From contig NZ_JAODTZ010000002.1 of assembly GCF_025399795.1 (NCBI RefSeq), positions 124,001 to 188,000 of the forward strand: a stretch of DNA of 64,000 bases, in the 5' to 3' direction. Origin of the DNA: Streptomyces rhizosphaerihabitans (GTDB lineage Bacteria; Actinomycetota; Actinomycetes; Streptomycetales; Streptomycetaceae). Below are positions 1-10,222 of the stretch, in pieces (position 1 is the stretch's first letter; every line of letters starts with the position of its first letter). The position numbers were made by a program, and so were the translations under genes. The notes beneath the pieces are model-generated. The model did no database searches and was not told the origin of the DNA. It was given only the letters and a program-made list of their open reading frames with translations.

Positions 1-30
1 TACGAAGGGTTATGGTGGAAACCCCCCCTC

Positions 31-70
31 GGGCCGGTCCGTCTCCCCCCCACGGACCGGCCCGTTTTTT
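31..70 (+). terminator. Rho-independent terminator
   Basis: A 12-bp perfect stem (31-42 with 52-63) is followed by a run of six T at 65-70. The T-tract is on the + strand, so it ends a rightward transcript entering from outside the window. The stem can also stop the leftward reductase transcript. Confidence 0.85.
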
Positions 71-151
71 GTGCCCGCGACGGCCCGCCCGGCAGGCGCC
101 CCCGTGCGCCCCCCCGAGGGTCCGCCCCGCGCGGTCCGGGATTCCGGTGAC

Positions 152-1189
<1,038 letters not shown>

Positions 1190-1333
1190 GAGGACGAACC
1201 TATGTCAGGGCGCACGGGCCCCTCGGCAGCTCCCGCGTTTCACGGGGGTAGGCTTCGCCCCGGGGGATCGTCATATGGACAGGGACCGTGCTCGGGCGCG
1301 GCTGTCCGATCCGCACGGAGGGGCTGACAACAC

Positions 1334-2107
1334 GTGACCTTGCGCGACAACCTGCGCCGTCTGCTGGTCAGGTTCTATGCACGCAGGGTGGAAGGCCACC
1401 TCGACCACGACCAGGTGCCCAAGCACATCGGCGTCATCATGGACGGCAACCGACGCTGGGCGAAGGCGGCGGGTTCCACCACCGCCCAGGGCCACCGGGC
1501 CGGAGCCGACAAGATCGGGGAGTTCCTCGGCTGGTGCTCCGAGACCGATGTCGAGGTCGTCACCCTCTGGCTGCTGTCCACCGACAACTTCGACCGCCCG
1601 CAGGAGGAGCTCGGTCCGCTCCTCGGCATCATCGAGGGCGTCGTCCGCACGCTGGCGGCCGACGGCCGCTGGCGGGTGCACCACGTCGGGACGCGGGACA
1701 TCCTGCCCTCCCCGATGCAGTCGGCCCTCAAGGAGGCCGAGGAGGCCACCGCGCACGTCGAGGGGATAGTCGTCAACGTCGCCATCGGCTACGGCGGTCG
1801 CCAGGAGATCGCCGACGCCGTGCGCTCGATGATCCTCGACGCCGCCGACAAGGGCACCTCGATGGAGGACCTCGCGGACCGCGTCGACGTCGACCTCATC
1901 GGCAAGCACCTCTACACCGGCGCCCAGCCCGATCCCGACCTGGTGATCCGCACCAGCGGTGAACAGCGGCTGTCCGGATTCATGCTCTGGCAGACCGCGC
2001 ACTCCGAGTACTACTTCTGCGAAGTCTTCTGGCCCGCCTTCCGGAAGGTCGACTTCCTTCGCGCCCTGCGTGACTACGCGGCGCGACACCGCCGTTACGG
2101 AGGCTGA
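1334..2107 (+). CDS. uppS: Isoprenyl (polyprenyl) diphosphate synthase
   Basis: A 257-residue cis-prenyltransferase that extends allylic diphosphates with IPP, supplying polyprenyl carriers for peptidoglycan and other glycans. Signature motifs: [14 protein letters not shown] (P-loop Asp, about residues 34-47), [11 protein letters not shown], and the C-terminal [16 protein letters not shown]. The start is a GTG at 1334 with a GGAGGGG ribosome site about 10 bases upstream. Streptomyces usually carry more than one cis-prenyltransferase, so this could be either the undecaprenyl synthase or a shorter-chain paralogue; the sequence alone does not decide. A strong hairpin terminator follows directly. 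Confidence 0.9.
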   Translation: MTLRDNLRRLLVRFYARRVEGHLDHDQVPKHIGVIMDGNRRWAKAAGSTTAQGHRAGADKIGEFLGWCSETDVEVVTLWLLSTDNFDRPQEELGPLLGIIEGVVRTLAADGRWRVHHVGTRDILPSPMQSALKEAEEATAHVEGIVVNVAIGYGGRQEIADAVRSMILDAADKGTSMEDLADRVDVDLIGKHLYTGAQPDPDLVIRTSGEQRLSGFMLWQTAHSEYYFCEVFWPAFRKVDFLRALRDYAARHRRYGG

Positions 2108-2111
2108 ATTC

Positions 2112-2142
2112 CAGGGTGCCCCGCGTCACCCGGGGCACCCTG
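2112..2142 (+). terminator. Hairpin terminator after uppS
   Basis: A perfect 12-bp stem (2112-2123 with 2131-2142) with a 7-base loop begins 4 bases after the uppS stop. There is no T-tract, as is usual for Streptomyces terminators. Confidence 0.75.
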
Positions 2143-2430
2143 CGGGGACGTACGTCATCGGGAGTTAACGAACGCGCCGTCATATGCCCTGGCATGGCTT
2201 CGCTCGTTCGAGGGCATAAGCCTTGCAGGTCGACGCCCGAACCACGGGTGTCGTATCTCAGCGGACGGCTCGGGGCCGTCCGCCCGGGAGGCCCTTTGCA
2301 CCAGCCCGACCGTGCGGTCAGTACGGACGAAGCGGAGGGCCGGTTTTCGGCCCGCGCATCGGTGCCGGTAACCGGTCCAGATCTCCTTCGTCGCTCCCCG
2401 ACCTCATCCGAGGGGGTACGTCCTTCCGTG
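2143..2430 (+). promoter_or_regulatory. Upstream/leader region of the PIN-PhoH gene
   Basis: About 290 bases without a credible gene between the uppS terminator and the PhoH start. It contains an inverted repeat (TATGCCCT at 2183-2190 with AGGGCATA at 2211-2218). The open frame continues upstream of 2431, but that part has atypical codon use and no family similarity, so it is treated as promoter/leader. Confidence 0.4.
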
Positions 2431-3753
2431 GTGACCAGCACAAAGCGCCGCAAGCCTGACCGGCGCACCTATGTTCTCGACACCAGCGTTCTGCTGGCCG
2501 ACCCGAATGCCCTGAGCCGCTTCGACGAGCATGAAGTAGTGCTTCCGATCGTCGTGGTCACGGAGCTGGAGGCCAAGCGGCACCATCCCGAACTCGGCTA
2601 CTTCGCCCGGCAGGCCCTGCGCCTGCTCGACGAGTTCCGGGTCCGGCACGGCCGCCTCGACTCCCCGATTCCCGTCGGGGACCTCGGCGGGACGGTACGC
2701 GTCGAGCTCAACCACTCGGACCCCAGCGTCCTGCCCAGCGGGTACCGCCTGGGGGACAACGACTCCCGCATCCTCGCGGTCGCCCGCAACCTGCAGGCCG
2801 AGGGGTTCGACGTCACCGTCGTCTCGAAGGACCTGCCGCTCAGGATCAAGGCGTCCTCCGTGGGTCTCCTCGCCGAGGAGTACCGCGCGGAGCTCGCCAT
2901 CACGGGCTCCTCCGGCTGGACCGGAATGTCCGAACTGAGCCTGGCCGGCGAACAGGTGGACATCCTCTTCGAGGAGGGGCACGTCTACGTCCCCGAAGCG
3001 GCCGGCCTGCCCGTGCATACGGGCCTGACGATCCAGTCGGAGCGCGGCAAGGCCCTCGGCCGCGTCACCTCCGAGGGCAACGTCCGGCTCGTACGCGGCG
3101 ATCGTGAGGCGTTCGGCATCAAGGGCCGCAGTGCCGAGCAGCGCATCGCGCTCGATCTGCTGCTCGACCCGGACATCGGGATCGTGTCGATGGGCGGCCG
3201 GGCCGGCACCGGCAAGTCCGCGCTCGCGCTCTGCGCGGGTCTGGAGGCCGTCCTCGAACGCCGCCAGCACCAGAAGGTGATGGTCTTCCGGCCGCTGTAC
3301 GCGGTGGGCGGGCAGGAGCTCGGCTATCTGCCCGGCTCCGAGTCCGAGAAGATGAGCCCCTGGGCCCAGGCGGTGTTCGACACCCTCTCCGCGGTCACCA
3401 GCCGCGAGGTCATCGAGGAGGTCACCGCGCGCGGGATGCTGGAGGTCCTGCCGCTCACGCACATCCGTGGCCGCTCGCTCCACGACGCGTTCGTGATCGT
3501 GGACGAGGCCCAGTCCCTGGAACGGAACGTCCTGCTGACCGTTCTGTCCCGGATCGGCGCCAATTCGCGGGTTGTTCTGACCCACGATGTGGCGCAAAGG
3601 GACAATCTGCGCGTCGGGCGCTACGACGGAGTGGTCGCCGTCGTAGAGAAGTTGAAGGGCCATCCGCTCTTCGCGCACGTCACGCTGAATCGTTCCGAGA
3701 GGTCCCAGATTGCGGCACTCGTGACCGAAATGCTGGAGGACGGGCAGATCTGA
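2431..3753 (+). CDS. PIN domain-PhoH ATPase fusion (PhoH2-type)
   Basis: About 440 residues. The N-terminal PIN-like nuclease domain begins [13 protein letters not shown] (about 12-24) and contains the acidic residues of [10 protein letters not shown] and [11 protein letters not shown]. The C-terminal PhoH-family ATPase has Walker [13 protein letters not shown] (about 257-268) and Walker [14 protein letters not shown]. In mycobacterial PhoH2 this arrangement couples RNA unwinding with sequence-specific RNA cleavage, so an RNA-processing role in the cytosol is likely. Adjacent GTG codons at 2428 and 2431 are the plausible starts; 2431 opens [15 protein letters not shown], just before the PIN domain. 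The gene stands alone. Confidence 0.85.
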   Translation: MTSTKRRKPDRRTYVLDTSVLLADPNALSRFDEHEVVLPIVVVTELEAKRHHPELGYFARQALRLLDEFRVRHGRLDSPIPVGDLGGTVRVELNHSDPSVLPSGYRLGDNDSRILAVARNLQAEGFDVTVVSKDLPLRIKASSVGLLAEEYRAELAITGSSGWTGMSELSLAGEQVDILFEEGHVYVPEAAGLPVHTGLTIQSERGKALGRVTSEGNVRLVRGDREAFGIKGRSAEQRIALDLLLDPDIGIVSMGGRAGTGKSALALCAGLEAVLERRQHQKVMVFRPLYAVGGQELGYLPGSESEKMSPWAQAVFDTLSAVTSREVIEEVTARGMLEVLPLTHIRGRSLHDAFVIVDEAQSLERNVLLTVLSRIGANSRVVLTHDVAQRDNLRVGRYDGVVAVVEKLKGHPLFAHVTLNRSERSQIAALVTEMLEDGQI

Positions 3754-4181
3754 TCCCAGCTGTCCCCACCTGGTCAAAGGGTGGTTGATACACGCTGGTT
3801 GGCGCCGTCCGGCAAAGGCAAAAAGCCTAGCCGGGCGGCGTCTTGCTGCGCTGGCGTTTCCGCGAAACAGCTGAGGCAAACGGGGTGTGAGCTTTCACAC
3901 GCGACGCGGAATTGCCGTGCGGCGTCGCGTTGCGGCTAAAGTCTCACTCCTGTCAGGCCCCGCATACGACACAGCTGTATCCCCAGCGGTACGGCAACAC
4001 CGGAACCTCAGAACTCCATAGAGCCGTCGTATGCCGCCCGCGCACCACGCGGCGCTCCCCGAGCGGGAGTTGCCCACCGGGCCCGTGTCTCCCCGTGACC
4101 CCGCAGTTGGGAGGCCAGCGCCGAGGGGCACGATTGCGTCCGCGAGGGTCACCTAAACGGGCGATGCTGGAAGGAAACCGT
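3754..4181 (+). promoter_or_regulatory. Promoter and long structured 5' leader of the transglycosylase gene
   Basis: About 430 bases without a gene. A promoter-like TTGCCG (about 3912) and TAAAGT (about 3936) with a 19-base spacer would start RNA near 3945 and leave an untranslated leader of about 235 bases. Within it, GCATACGAC (3962-3970) pairs perfectly with GTCGTATGC (4026-4034), closing a 55-base internal loop, and several GC-rich hairpins follow. Streptomyces cell-wall hydrolase genes are often controlled by leader RNAs. I could not match this one to the ydaO/c-di-AMP consensus. Confidence 0.45.
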
Positions 4182-4880
4182 GTGAGCCGGATTTCGGTCC
4201 GGGGATTCGCAGTGGCTTCGGCCACGGCGGTCACCGCTGTCGGAAGCGTGGTCGGAGTTGCCTCGGGCAGCGTCGCCCAGCCCTCGAACGATGCCGAGGC
4301 GACGGCGAGCGACTCGACTCTCCTCGCAGACATACCTGCGGGCCAGCAGGCCCAGGTGCAGACCGCGTCACTGACGCAGCAGGCCGACGCCCAGGCCATC
4401 GCCGCCGACGCGAGTGCCAAGAAGGACGCGGAGGAGTCCGCCCGCAAGCAGGCTGCCGACGACGCCGTCGCGAAGCAGAAGGCTGCGGCGAAGGCCGAGA
4501 AGGAAGCCAAGGAGCGCAAGGCGGCGGCGGAAGCGGCCAGCCGCTCCGCGACGCGTGACGCCTCCAGCTTCTCCGTCCAGGCCTCGTACACCGTCGCGCA
4601 GATCCAGGCGATGGCGGCCCAGATGGTGCCGAGCGGTCAGTTCCAGTGTTTCAGCAACATCGTGAACCACGAGTCCAGCTGGAACTACCGGGCTGTCAAC
4701 GCCTCCTCGGGTGCCTACGGTCTCTTCCAGGCCCTGCCCGGCTCCAAGATGTCGTCCGTCGGTTCCGACTGGCAGACGAACCCGGCCACACAGATCAAGT
4801 GGGGCCTCAACTACATGAACAGCCGGTACGGCAGTCCTTGTGACGCCTGGTCGTTCTGGCAGGCCAACAGCTGGTACTAG
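4182..4880 (+). CDS. Secreted lytic transglycosylase (SLT domain)
   Basis: About 232 residues. The chosen GTG (4182) has GGAAGG 7-8 bases upstream and gives a signal peptide (SRISVRGFAVASATAVTAVG). An in-frame ATG at 4164 is the alternative. The mature protein has an Ala/Lys/Glu-rich, probably helical or coiled segment (about 60-125), then a C-terminal goose-lysozyme/SLT-like domain with catalytic Glu in NHESSWNYRA, then GAYGLFQALPGSKM and WGLNYMNSRYG. It is predicted to cleave glycan strands during growth or germination outside the membrane. It is monocistronic, with a long leader upstream and a strong terminator downstream. Confidence 0.85.
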   Translation: MSRISVRGFAVASATAVTAVGSVVGVASGSVAQPSNDAEATASDSTLLADIPAGQQAQVQTASLTQQADAQAIAADASAKKDAEESARKQAADDAVAKQKAAAKAEKEAKERKAAAEAASRSATRDASSFSVQASYTVAQIQAMAAQMVPSGQFQCFSNIVNHESSWNYRAVNASSGAYGLFQALPGSKMSSVGSDWQTNPATQIKWGLNYMNSRYGSPCDAWSFWQANSWY

Positions 4881-4912
4881 GCTCCGCGCCTTTCGCCGGC
4901 CGCTCAACCTTG

Positions 4913-4947
4913 CGAAGCCCCTCCCCGTCCTAAGGGGAGGGGCTTCG
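4913..4947 (+). terminator. Strong hairpin terminator
   Basis: A perfect 14-bp stem (4913-4926 with 4934-4947) with a 7-base loop, 32 bases after the transglycosylase stop. Confidence 0.85.
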
Positions 4948-5016
4948 GCCATGTACGGTCGGACCCGACGACTCCAGGGGGGAGTGGTGGGGAGCAGCGG
5001 GGGAAAAGGACGCATC

Positions 5017-6432
5017 ATGTCGCGTGTACCAGGATGGCTCGGCCGGCTCGGCGCCGGACTCACCGAGCTGGGTGAGCGGTTGGACGAACGCCGCGCCGAG
5101 GTCGAGCTGGAGTCGCAGGGCCCCCTCGACGGCGAAGGCGTCGTCCTCGACGCGCGCGCTCCCCTCGGCGCACCCGGCACCCTCCCGGAGGCTCCCGGCT
5201 CCCCCAAGGACTCGGTGGCGGACGCGGAGCCGTCCGCGCTCCCGGTCCAGCGGCCTTCCGAGGAAACGGCCACGACAGCCGCGTACACGGTGACGTCCCA
5301 GCGTCCCGACCCCGCCTTCGCCGTGCCGTGGGGGGTGCGCGTCGCCGCCGAGGCCGCCTGGAGGCTGCTCATCCTCGCGGGCGCGCTCTGGGTGCTGATG
5401 CGGGTCATCAGCGCCGTACAGCTCGTGGTGCTGGCCTTCGTGGCCGCACTGCTCATCACCGCGCTGCTCCAGCCGGCGGTGGCCCGGCTGACGCGTTACG
5501 GGGTGCCGCGCGGGCTCGCCACCGCGCTCACCGCCGTCCTCGGCTTCGTCATCATGGGGCTGATCGGCTGGTTCGTGGTCTGGCAGGTCCAGGAGAACAT
5601 CGACAACCTCTCCAACCAGATCCAGGACGGCATCGACGAGCTGCGCAAGTGGCTCCTCAAGGGCCCGTTCCATGTGACGGACAAGCAGATCAACAAGATC
5701 GCGAAGAACCTCCGCGAGGCGATCGGCGCGAACACGGACCAGATCACGTCGGCGGGCCTGCAGGGTGTGACGGTGGTCGTGGAGGCCCTCACGGGCATCC
5801 TGCTCACGATGTTCTCGACCCTCTTCCTGCTCTACGACGGCAAGCGGATCTGGGAGTGGTCGCTCAAGCTCGTCCCGGCCGCCGCCCGGACCGGGGTCGC
5901 GGGCGCGGGCCCGCGCGCGTGGCGCACGCTCACGGCGTACGTCCGCGGCACGGTGGTAGTGGCCATGATCGACGCGATCTTCATCGGCCTGGGCATCTAT
6001 TTCCTCAAGGTCCCGATGGCCGTGCCGCTCGCCGTGTTCATCTTCCTCGGCGCGTTCATCCCGCTGGTGGGCGCGGTGATCTCCGGGGCGCTGGCGGTGG
6101 TGGTCGCGCTGGTGACCCAGGGTGTCTTCGCCGCCGTCATGACCCTCCTCGTGGTCCTCGCCGTCCAGCAGATCGAGGGCCACATCCTGCAGCCCTTCAT
6201 CCTGGGCCGCGCGGTCCGTGTCCACCCGCTCGCGGTGGTCCTCTCGGTCGCCGCGGGTGGCATGGTCGCCGGCATCGGCGGAGCGGTCGTCGCGGTCCCG
6301 CTGGTCGCGGTGACCAACACGGTGGTCGTGTACCTGCGTTCGTACGCCCGTGAAGCCGACCTGCGGCACGCCCCGGAGCCCCGGGGCGCCACCGCGCTGG
6401 ACGCGTCCCCGGCCCACCGTCCGACGCCGTAG
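5017..6432 (+). CDS. AI-2E/PerM family membrane transporter
   Basis: 471 residues. A hydrophilic N-terminal arm of about 100 residues leads into a polytopic membrane protein of the AI-2E (PerM/TqsA) family. Paired helices near residues 115-160 and 175-200 precede a periplasmic-type helical segment (about 205-255: QENIDNLSNQIQDGIDELRK). A C-terminal bundle with GAFIPLVGAVISG and QQIEGHILQPFILG follows; these are family hallmarks. The ATG at 5017 follows GGGAAAAGGA. Members export small molecules or act as ion antiporters; the substrate here is unknown. Confidence 0.85.
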   Translation: MSRVPGWLGRLGAGLTELGERLDERRAEVELESQGPLDGEGVVLDARAPLGAPGTLPEAPGSPKDSVADAEPSALPVQRPSEETATTAAYTVTSQRPDPAFAVPWGVRVAAEAAWRLLILAGALWVLMRVISAVQLVVLAFVAALLITALLQPAVARLTRYGVPRGLATALTAVLGFVIMGLIGWFVVWQVQENIDNLSNQIQDGIDELRKWLLKGPFHVTDKQINKIAKNLREAIGANTDQITSAGLQGVTVVVEALTGILLTMFSTLFLLYDGKRIWEWSLKLVPAAARTGVAGAGPRAWRTLTAYVRGTVVVAMIDAIFIGLGIYFLKVPMAVPLAVFIFLGAFIPLVGAVISGALAVVVALVTQGVFAAVMTLLVVLAVQQIEGHILQPFILGRAVRVHPLAVVLSVAAGGMVAGIGGAVVAVPLVAVTNTVVVYLRSYAREADLRHAPEPRGATALDASPAHRPTP

Positions 6433-6509
6433 GGCCTGCGCCTTCTCACTCACTCACTCACTTGCTCGTGCGGTGGCGGGTGGCCCGTGGCCCGGGGGAC
6501 GACAACACT

Positions 6510-6546
6510 CAGGGCCCCGCCCACCACACGGGTGAACGGGGCCCTG
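6510..6546. terminator. Bidirectional hairpin terminator
   Basis: A perfect 10-bp stem (6510-6519 with 6537-6546) lies between the converging AI-2E transporter and ahpD genes. Confidence 0.65.
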
Positions 6547-6586
6547 GGAACTCGGGCAGGCTTGGACTGCCCGGGGTGCGCGAGGA

Positions 6587-7120
6587 CTACTCGGCGAGAA
6601 CGGCCTCGGCGTCCAGCGTGGCACCGACCGCCTGGAGGACGGCCGCGATCTTGAACGCCTCCTGGATCGTCTCCCGGTCGACGCCCGCCTTACGGAGCAC
6701 CTGCTCGTGGGAGTCGAGGCACTGTCCGCAGCCGTTGACGGCGGAGACGGCGAGCGACCACAGCTCGAAGTCGACCTTGTCCACGCCGGGGTTGCCGATG
6801 ACGTTCATCCGCAGTCCGGCCCGCAGCGTGCCGTACTCCGGGTCGGAGAGCAGGTGCCGCGTCCGGTAGAAGACGTTGTTCATCGCCATGATCGCGGCGG
6901 CCGACTTGGCGGCCGTGTACGCCTCGGGCGACAGCCGATCCTTCGCCTCGGGCTCCAGCTCACGCAGCACGCGCGGCGAACGCGAGGCGATCGCGCAGGC
7001 CAGCACGGTGCCCCACAGCTGCTGTTGCGGGAGGTCGCTGTTGCCGATGACCGAACCGAGGTTCAGGCGCAGGTCCTTGGCGTAGTCCGGTACGGCGGAC
7101 TTCAGTTCGTCGAGCGACAT
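6587..7120 (-). CDS. ahpD: Alkyl hydroperoxide reductase AhpD
   Basis: 177 residues. AhpD is the small disulfide reductase that recycles AhpC in actinomycetes. The redox pair is in [11 protein letters not shown] (about residues 130-140), with the CxxC and the following His. Length and motif match the AhpD core. It lies 6 bases downstream of ahpC in one operon and is controlled with it from the oxyR/ahpC intergenic region. Confidence 0.95.
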   Translation of the reverse strand: MSLDELKSAVPDYAKDLRLNLGSVIGNSDLPQQQLWGTVLACAIASRSPRVLRELEPEAKDRLSPEAYTAAKSAAAIMAMNNVFYRTRHLLSDPEYGTLRAGLRMNVIGNPGVDKVDFELWSLAVSAVNGCGQCLDSHEQVLRKAGVDRETIQEAFKIAAVLQAVGATLDAEAVLAE

Positions 7121-7126
7121 GGAAGA

Positions 7127-7681
7127 TCACTCACCGGCCAGGAGGGCGACCGCGTCGAGGGTGTTCTCGCCCTTGGTCCAGTTGCAGGGGCAGAGCTCGT
7201 CCGTCTGGAGAGCGTCCAGGACCCGCAGGACCTCCTTGGGGTTACGGCCGACGGAGCCGGCGGTCACCATGGAGAACTGGATCTCGTTGTTCTGGTCGAC
7301 GATGAAGACGGCGCGCTTGGCGAAACCGTCCTCGCCCTCGATGCCGAGGTCACGCATGAGCTCGTGCTTCGAGTCGGCCATCATCGGGAAAGGCAGGTCA
7401 CGCAGGTCGTCGTGGTCCTTGCGCCAGGCGTGGTGCACGAACTCGGAGTCGCCGGAGAAGCCGAGCACCTGCGCGTCACGGTCGGCGAACTCGTCGTTCA
7501 GCTTGCCGAAGGCCGCGATCTCGGTCGGGCACACGAAGGTGAAGTCCTTGGGCCACGCGAAGACGATCTTCCACTTGCCCTCGTAGGTCTTGTGGTCGAT
7601 CTGCTCGAACTCCTGGCCCTTTTCCAGCGATACGCAGGCGGTCAGGTCGAACTGGGGGAACTTGTCACCGACAGTGAGCAC
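7127..7681 (-). CDS. ahpC: Alkyl hydroperoxide peroxidase AhpC
   Basis: 184 residues, typical 2-Cys peroxiredoxin. The peroxidatic Cys is in DFTFVCPTEI (about residues 40-49) and the resolving Cys in ELCPCNWTKGE near 163-173. It reduces H2O2 and organic peroxides and is recycled by AhpD. The start is a GTG at 7681 behind a clear AAGGAGA. It is divergent from oxyR; the shared region carries an OxyR-type palindrome. Confidence 0.95.
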   Translation of the reverse strand: MLTVGDKFPQFDLTACVSLEKGQEFEQIDHKTYEGKWKIVFAWPKDFTFVCPTEIAAFGKLNDEFADRDAQVLGFSGDSEFVHHAWRKDHDDLRDLPFPMMADSKHELMRDLGIEGEDGFAKRAVFIVDQNNEIQFSMVTAGSVGRNPKEVLRVLDALQTDELCPCNWTKGENTLDAVALLAGE

Positions 7682-7775
7682 GCGCTCTCCTTGCAGCGAG
7701 GGATAGCCCTTTTTGGGGGCATTTCCCTGGGGGTGGACGAACTTGATGTTGACACGGGCCGCATTGATTCGAGAA

Positions 7776-7812
7776 ATAGCTACACTCGGTCGTGTTGATC
7801 GGATTCGGCTAT
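7776..7812. promoter_or_regulatory. Candidate OxyR operator
   Basis: ATAG at 7776-7779 and CTAT at 7809-7812 are the outer arms of an inverted repeat of exactly 37 bp. That is the full length of the enterobacterial OxyR motif (ATAG-N7-CTAT-N7-ATAG-N7-CTAT). The inner arms are degenerate. It lies between divergent ahpC and oxyR. Confidence 0.6.
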
Positions 7813-7854
7813 CAGTTGCAGCCGGTGAACCGACGCGGAACGAGAGGTGCGGCC

Positions 7855-8931
7855 ATGGCGAGCCCCATCGGCGAAACCGGCACCGCCGACGCCACCGGCG
7901 AGACGGCCGCCCCCGGAAGGGCAGGACCTGCCGGGGCGACGGGTCCGGCCCTCGCCAGGACGGGGGCCGTCGGGAGGGCGGGCGGCAAAGGGGGCGGGCG
8001 CCGCAGTCCCAGCTTCGCGCAGCTGCGCGCCTTCACCGCCGTGGCCGAGCATCTGCACTTCCGGGACGCCGCCGCCGCGATCGGCATGAGCCAGCCGGCA
8101 CTGTCCGGCGCGGTCTCCGCCCTGGAGGAGATCCTCGGGGTGACCCTGCTGGAGCGTACGACCCGCAAGGTGCTGCTGTCGCCCGCCGGTGAGCGTCTCG
8201 CCGTACGCGCCAAGGCGGTGCTGGACGAGGTCGGCGCGCTGATGGAGGAGGCGGAGGCCGTGCGCGCCCCCTTCACCGGGGCGCTGCGCCTCGGTGTCAT
8301 CCCCACCGTCGCCCCCTACCTCCTGCCCACCGTGCTGCGGCTCGTCCACGACCGCTACCCCGACCTCGACCTCCAGGTGCACGAGGAGCAGACCGCCAGC
8401 CTGCTGGAGGGCCTCACGGTCGGGCGGCTCGATCTGCTGCTGCTCGCGGTCCCCCTCGGCATGCCCGGAGTCGCCGAACTCCCGCTGTTCGACGAGGACT
8501 TCGTGCTGGTGACCCCGCTCGACCACTGGCTCGGCGGCCGGGAGGGCATTCCCCGCGAGGCGCTGCGCGAACTCCGTCTGCTGCTGCTCGACGAGGGCCA
8601 CTGCCTGCGCGACCAGGCCCTGGACATCTGCCGTGAGGCCGGGCGCGCGGACGCCCCCGTCACCACCACCGCCGCGGGCCTGTCGACCCTCGTCCAGCTG
8701 GTCGCCGGAGGCCTCGGGGTGACCCTGCTGCCGCGCACCGCCGTCAAGGTGGAGACGACCCGCAGCAATCAGCTCCTCACCGGGTACTTCGCGGATCCGG
8801 CGCCCACCCGGCGGATCGCGCTCGCGATGCGGGCGGGTGCGGCGCGGGGGACGGAGTACCGGGAACTGGCGGAGGCGCTCCGCGAGGCGCTGCGCCCCTT
8901 GCCTGTACGGGTGTTGGGCGCGGAGGCCTGA
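7855..8931 (+). CDS. oxyR: LysR-family peroxide sensor OxyR
   Basis: About 358 residues. After an unusual Gly/Ala-rich N-terminal arm of about 45 residues comes the LysR HTH (LRAFTAVAEHLHFRDAAAAI), then the effector domain. The redox pair is visible as GHCLRDQALDIC, two Cys nine positions apart as in E. coli OxyR Cys199/Cys208. The chosen start is ATG 7855; the frame opens at 7792, overlapping the operator. It is predicted to activate ahpCD and itself under peroxide stress. Confidence 0.92.
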   Translation: MASPIGETGTADATGETAAPGRAGPAGATGPALARTGAVGRAGGKGGGRRSPSFAQLRAFTAVAEHLHFRDAAAAIGMSQPALSGAVSALEEILGVTLLERTTRKVLLSPAGERLAVRAKAVLDEVGALMEEAEAVRAPFTGALRLGVIPTVAPYLLPTVLRLVHDRYPDLDLQVHEEQTASLLEGLTVGRLDLLLLAVPLGMPGVAELPLFDEDFVLVTPLDHWLGGREGIPREALRELRLLLLDEGHCLRDQALDICREAGRADAPVTTTAAGLSTLVQLVAGGLGVTLLPRTAVKVETTRSNQLLTGYFADPAPTRRIALAMRAGAARGTEYRELAEALREALRPLPVRVLGAEA

Positions 8932-9110
8932 ACTGCCGTACAGAGTCGGTCAATCGAACGACCGATGAAGTCTCTCGGCAGGCGGGATATTTCAACTTCC
9001 GTCAGGTAGTGCGACTCTCGCTGGGATATCCGCCCCGGCTGATACACATAACCCCCTCAGGGTGACTCGTCAGGCGTCTGTGCGAAGTGCCGGAAGTTCC
9101 AAGGGGAGTG

Positions 9111-10169
9111 ATGTCGGGCATTCGGGATTCCCTTGGCAGGGTCGGATACGACCTGCTGTCGCGCGCGCTGAGCGAATGCCAGGGCACACGGGCGACGGGG
9201 AAACTGCGGGTGTCCGGAAAACCCGGGGGAGTCTTCCATCTCCGTGACGGCTGTGTCGTCGCCGTCGAGAGTCCGGGCGCCCCCGGTCCCGAGGCACGGC
9301 TGCTGCGTTCCGGCCGTATCAGCGGTGAGCAGTGGGCCGAACTGCTCCGGGAGACCGGAGGCACCCGCTGGCCGGAGGCCGGACTGATCGCGCACGGTTA
9401 CGCGGGGGCCGCGCAGCTCCGGGTCGTCTGCATGATGGCGATGCAGGACGCGGCGTTCGCCGTCGTGGCCGGTGATGTGGAGGCGTGCGACCCGCTCGAC
9501 GCCGCTTTCGAGCCGTACGCGCCGGTCGTCCTCGGGGAGGCGCCGGGACGGTTGCTTCAGGACGCGGCGAGGAAGCTCGCGGCCGTCGCCGCCCTGCCGC
9601 AGCCCGTACGACCGGACCGGGAACGCCCCGTGCCCGCGCCGGTACCGGACGAGATACGCGAGCAACTGCCCCTTCCTCAGAAGGAGTTACTGGCCCACGC
9701 CGACGGCCGCCGGACAGCCCGTGACATCGCCTTCGCGACCGGCCTCGGCGCCTACACCGTGACGGTGGGGATGGCCCGCATGCTCGGCGAGGGTCTGCTG
9801 GAACTGCCGGAGGAGCCCGAGTCCGCCGCCCCGGTCACCGTCCGGGACCTGCCGACCGGAGCGCTCCGGCAGCGGCCGTCCGGCGCCCCGCCCGCGATCG
9901 ACCCCACGGTGTTCTCGGCCCTGTCCTCCGCGGTGGCCGCCGGACAGGCCCCGGCACCGGAGCCCCGGCCGTCCTCCGGCCCGCCTCCCGGGGCGAGCGC
10001 TCCGTCCCTGCCCCGCAGAGAGCCCGGCGCGAATGCTCCGTCCTTGCCGCGCCGTGAGCCCGGCGCGAGCGGAATCACCGAAACGCTCGCCCCCGAAAGG
10101 ACCGGGGCGAGCTGGAAAGGATTCTTCCGACTCCGGCACCGGATCTGGACCCCGGACTCCGGTACGTGA
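9111..10169 (+). CDS. DUF4388-like / winged-helix regulatory protein
   Basis: About 352 residues. The N-terminal part (about 8-60: GKLRVSGKPGGVFHLRDGCVVAVES) resembles the PATAN/DUF4388 beta-rich module. The middle (about 185-235: QKELLAHADGRRTARDIAFA) looks like a winged helix. The C-terminal third is Pro/Ala/Ser-rich low complexity. The start is ATG 9111 after AAGGGGA. It sits 53 bases upstream of two roadblock-like genes on the same strand, so a shared signalling complex is likely. Function is inferred from architecture only. Confidence 0.6.
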   Translation: MSGIRDSLGRVGYDLLSRALSECQGTRATGKLRVSGKPGGVFHLRDGCVVAVESPGAPGPEARLLRSGRISGEQWAELLRETGGTRWPEAGLIAHGYAGAAQLRVVCMMAMQDAAFAVVAGDVEACDPLDAAFEPYAPVVLGEAPGRLLQDAARKLAAVAALPQPVRPDRERPVPAPVPDEIREQLPLPQKELLAHADGRRTARDIAFATGLGAYTVTVGMARMLGEGLLELPEEPESAAPVTVRDLPTGALRQRPSGAPPAIDPTVFSALSSAVAAGQAPAPEPRPSSGPPPGASAPSLPRREPGANAPSLPRREPGASGITETLAPERTGASWKGFFRLRHRIWTPDSGT

Positions 10170-10222
10170 AACCGCATGCCTGTCATCGATCAAATGCGCA
10201 CAATAATCAGGGAGTTCAATAC

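Noticed and set aside
3940..4181. ydaO-type c-di-AMP riboswitch before the transglycosylase gene
   Set aside because: The expected GGGGAACC and CGAATCC...AGCTAACCTCG blocks are not present in order.
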